64,000 bases of DNA, taken from NCBI RefSeq assembly GCF_024346955.1, contig NZ_AP024883.1, forward strand, positions 930,001 to 994,000. The letters are read 5' to 3'. Numbering within the stretch: the stretch's first letter is position 1; each line of letters starts with the position of its first letter. Position numbers and translations under genes: made by a program. Below the pieces are notes generated by a model. It searched no databases. It was not told where the DNA came from and saw only the letters and a list, made by a program, of their open reading frames with translations. Shown piece after piece: positions 61,792 to 64,000 of this stretch. Source of the DNA: Vibrio mangrovi. Its GTDB lineage: Bacteria > Pseudomonadota > Gammaproteobacteria > Enterobacterales > Vibrionaceae.

Positions 61792-64000
61792 TCTGATTTC
61801 CCCTGAGTGGATTGTTTGTTCTGGTAGCGTGGCCGGAACAACCGTAGCCGGTTCGCATTTGTGACGACAGTTATTGAAGATAAAGCCATTGCCGCACCGG
61901 CAATGACCGGGCTGAGTAAGAAGCCAAACCATGGATACAGCACACCGGCAGCAACAGGAATACCGAGAGTGTTGTAAATAAAGGCTCCGAGCAGGTTCTG
62001 TCTGATATTCCTGACCGTTGCTTTTGAAAGTGAAATCGCATTGAGAATTGCCAGTGGAGAACTACTCAGAAAAGTCATCTGAGCACTTTCTATCGCGACA
62101 TCGCTACCACTTGCCATGGCGATTCCCAGATCAGCTTGTGCTAAAGCCGGGGCATCATTAATGCCGTCACCGACCATGGCAACTTTGTGTCCGGCCTGCT
62201 GGAGTTTAATGACATGTTCAGCTTTCTGATCCGGGAGAACCTGAGCGATAACATCCTGAATTCCTAATTGTTCGGCAATTTTCCGTGCTACGGTGATGTG
62301 GTCTCCGGTCAACATCACGGTCTTGATTCCCAGATGATTGAGAGCCTGAACGGTCTGAGCCGTGTCTGCTTTGATCGGATCGGCTACGGCAATGATGCCC
62401 TGGATTTCCTGATCGACTGCGATCAGAATAGGCGTCCATGCCTGAGAAAGTACGTGGTCAAGGGCTGCTTGTACCTGTTCAAATGACAAACCTAGTGAGG
62501 TCAGATAGCTCAGAGAACCGATCTGGACGGTATGGTTCTGGTAAATTGCCGTGACGCCACGTCCCCGCAAGTTTTCGAAAGCAGAAATCGGAGCCGGTGC
62601 AATTTGTTTTGAACGGGCATATTCACAGACCGCTTTTGCCAGAGGATGCTCGGATTGCTGTTCCAGTGCGTAGGCGATCGATAACAGTTCGTTCTGATCC
62701 TGACGGAAGCTTTCCATATACTGAACCTGAGGTTTCCCTTCGGTAAGCGTTCCGGTTTTGTCAAATACAACGGTATCAATGTGACTGGCTGTTTGTAGTA
62801 CCTCGGCATCCCGGATCAAGATGCCCATTTCTGCTGCTTTTCCCACACCGACAGTCACTGATAGCGGAGTTGCCAGCCCTAAAGCACAGGGACAGGCAAT
62901 GATCAGGACGGTTGTGGCAACGACAAGCATGTAGCTGATTCTTGGTTCCGGGCCAACCCAAAACCAAATCAGTGCGGCAATGATTGCGATGACAACGACA
63001 ACCGGAACAAAGACAGAAGATATCTGATCAGCAAGTTTGGCAATCGGTGGCTTACTGCTCTGAGCCCGGCGAACCATCTGAATAATCCGGGAAAGCATGG
63101 TTTCACTACCGACTCCAGTTGCCTGAATGATCAGGCCGCCGTCCTGATTGATAGTTCCGGCAGACACAGTATGTCCGGAACTTTTCAGAGCAGGAATCGG
63201 TTCTCCGGTCAGCATGGATTCATCGAGATAGGATTCTCCTTCAATGACAATACCGTCGACAGGAAGTTTATCGCCCGGTTTGATTCTCAGATGCATACCT
63301 TTCTGAATCTGTGCAACGGAGATCTCCTGATCACCACTTGCCGTGATGAGTGTTGCCTGTTGAGGTTGCAGGTGAATTAATGCCTGCAATGACTGGGTTG
63401 TTTTAGCTTTGGCTTTTGACTCGATAGAGTGTCCCAGAGATATCAGACCGATAATCATTGCACTGGCTTCAAAATAGACATGGCGAGCCTGAGTCGGGAA
63501 CCACTGTGGGGCAATGACAACCATGATCGAGTAAAGCCATGCTACACCTGTTCCCAGTGCAACAAGTGTATCCATTGTCGCTCTTTTGTGCACAAGAGCC
63601 TGCCATGCACTTTGGTAGAATCCTCGTCCGGCGGTGCTGAGTAGCCCCAGACATAACAGACCGACAATTCCCCAGCTTAGTTGCTCCTGAGGTGTCTGAA
63701 TCAGCATACTTCCGCCAAACACTCCCCATCCCATGAGCGGGATACCGAGTAATAGTCCCATAAAAGCATTACGCTGATGGTATTTCAGAGTCGCCTGTAA
63801 GTGTGCCTGCTGTTTTTCTTGTTGCAGTGCCGGGTCATCGACTGTTTCTGCGTCATATCCGGCAGCACGTATTGCGGCAACAAGTTGTTGCGTATCGGGT
63901 TGCTGGTCTGAAAAAGCTGCTGCACTTTGCTCTGCAAGATTGACCTGAGCCGTCAGAATCCCGGGGACTGACAGTAGTGCTTTTTCTACAGAAGAGACGC
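61788..64000 (-). CDS. copA: Copper-exporting P-type ATPase CopA, N-terminus beyond the window
   Basis: A P1B-1 ATPase that pumps Cu(I) out across the inner membrane. The reading frame stays open to base 64000, so the gene start is outside. The visible part begins inside an HMA metal-binding domain (AAIRAAGYDAETV) and continues through eight membrane segments with the transport-site CPCALGLATPLS, the LDESMLTGEP actuator motif, DKTGTLTEGKP (phosphorylated Asp), HPLAKAV and GDGINDAPAL. The signature N and M residues follow in the last helices. It is followed by the DUF411 gene in the same operon; a regulator is not visible here. Confidence 0.95.
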   Translation of the reverse strand, partial: VSSVEKALLSVPGILTAQVNLAEQSAAAFSDQQPDTQQLVAAIRAAGYDAETVDDPALQQEKQQAHLQATLKYHQRNAFMGLLLGIPLMGWGVFGGSMLIQTPQEQLSWGIVGLLCLGLLSTAGRGFYQSAWQALVHKRATMDTLVALGTGVAWLYSIMVVIAPQWFPTQARHVYFEASAMIIGLISLGHSIESKAKAKTTQSLQALIHLQPQQATLITASGDQEISVAQIQKGMHLRIKPGDKLPVDGIVIEGESYLDESMLTGEPIPALKSSGHTVSAGTINQDGGLIIQATGVGSETMLSRIIQMVRRAQSSKPPIAKLADQISSVFVPVVVVIAIIAALIWFWVGPEPRISYMLVVATTVLIIACPCALGLATPLSVTVGVGKAAEMGILIRDAEVLQTASHIDTVVFDKTGTLTEGKPQVQYMESFRQDQNELLSIAYALEQQSEHPLAKAVCEYARSKQIAPAPISAFENLRGRGVTAIYQNHTVQIGSLSYLTSLGLSFEQVQAALDHVLSQAWTPILIAVDQEIQGIIAVADPIKADTAQTVQALNHLGIKTVMLTGDHITVARKIAEQLGIQDVIAQVLPDQKAEHVIKLQQAGHKVAMVGDGINDAPALAQADLGIAMASGSDVAIESAQMTFLSSSPLAILNAISLSKATVRNIRQNLLGAFIYNTLGIPVAAGVLYPWFGFLLSPVIAGAAMALSSITVVTNANRLRLFRPRYQNKQSTQGKSE

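Overview
The window is a contiguous piece of a gammaproteobacterial chromosome, almost certainly Vibrionaceae and most likely the genus Vibrio. The reasons are the gene order (pepD - purine permease - gpt - frsA - crl - proBA; nrdR - ribD - ribE - ribBX - ribH - nusB - thiL - pgpA; rpsB to tilS; yafD - mltD - gloB - yafS - rnhA - dnaQ; fadE - gmhA - yafJ; purMN / upp), Vibrio-like protein sequences throughout, and Vibrio-only families such as the TIGR03503 protein. Nearly all of it is conserved housekeeping DNA; no insertion sequence, prophage or CRISPR array was seen.

Layout. 1-1.4 kb: the rimB-rimK pair (S6 glutamylation and trimming). 1.7-7.6 kb: pepD, a PurR-boxed purine permease, gpt, frsA and crl. 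A 766-base gap at 3.2-4.0 kb has its own promoter, a well-folded RNA candidate and a strong terminator. 7.7-10.1 kb: proBA. 10.2-16.4 kb: nrdR, riboflavin genes, nusB, thiL and pgpA. 16.4-20.6 kb (minus strand): yaeH, glnD, map. 20.9-41.9 kb: the long envelope and translation cluster rpsB-tsf-pyrH-frr-uppS-cdsA-ispC-rseP-bamA-skp-lpxD-fabZ-lpxA-lpxB-rnhB-dnaE-accA-tilS. 41.9-49.4 kb: a cytochrome c, glnB, yafD, mltD, gloB, yafS, rnhA, dnaQ and the TIGR03503 gene. 49.4-53.7 kb: fadE (with a FadR box), gmhA, yafJ.

53.7-56.2 kb is the accessory part: a minus-strand three-gene operon with overlapping genes, encoding a radical SAM enzyme that resembles viperin in several motifs, a deoxynucleoside-kinase-like P-loop enzyme and the pyrimidine-dNTP Nudix hydrolase NudI. 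The first two genes are visibly AT-rich compared with their neighbours. This combination suggests a nucleotide-analogue pathway, possibly antiviral, and is the best candidate for an undescribed system here.

56.2-64 kb: purN-purM (PurR box) divergent from upp; smrA; a 900-base gap holding dispersed repeats, a candidate FNR-dependent small RNA on the minus strand, tRNA-Pro(TGG) and a decayed copy of its 5' half; then a TraB/GumN family protein, and a copper pair (DUF411 protein and a CopA-type P-ATPase that runs off the window end).
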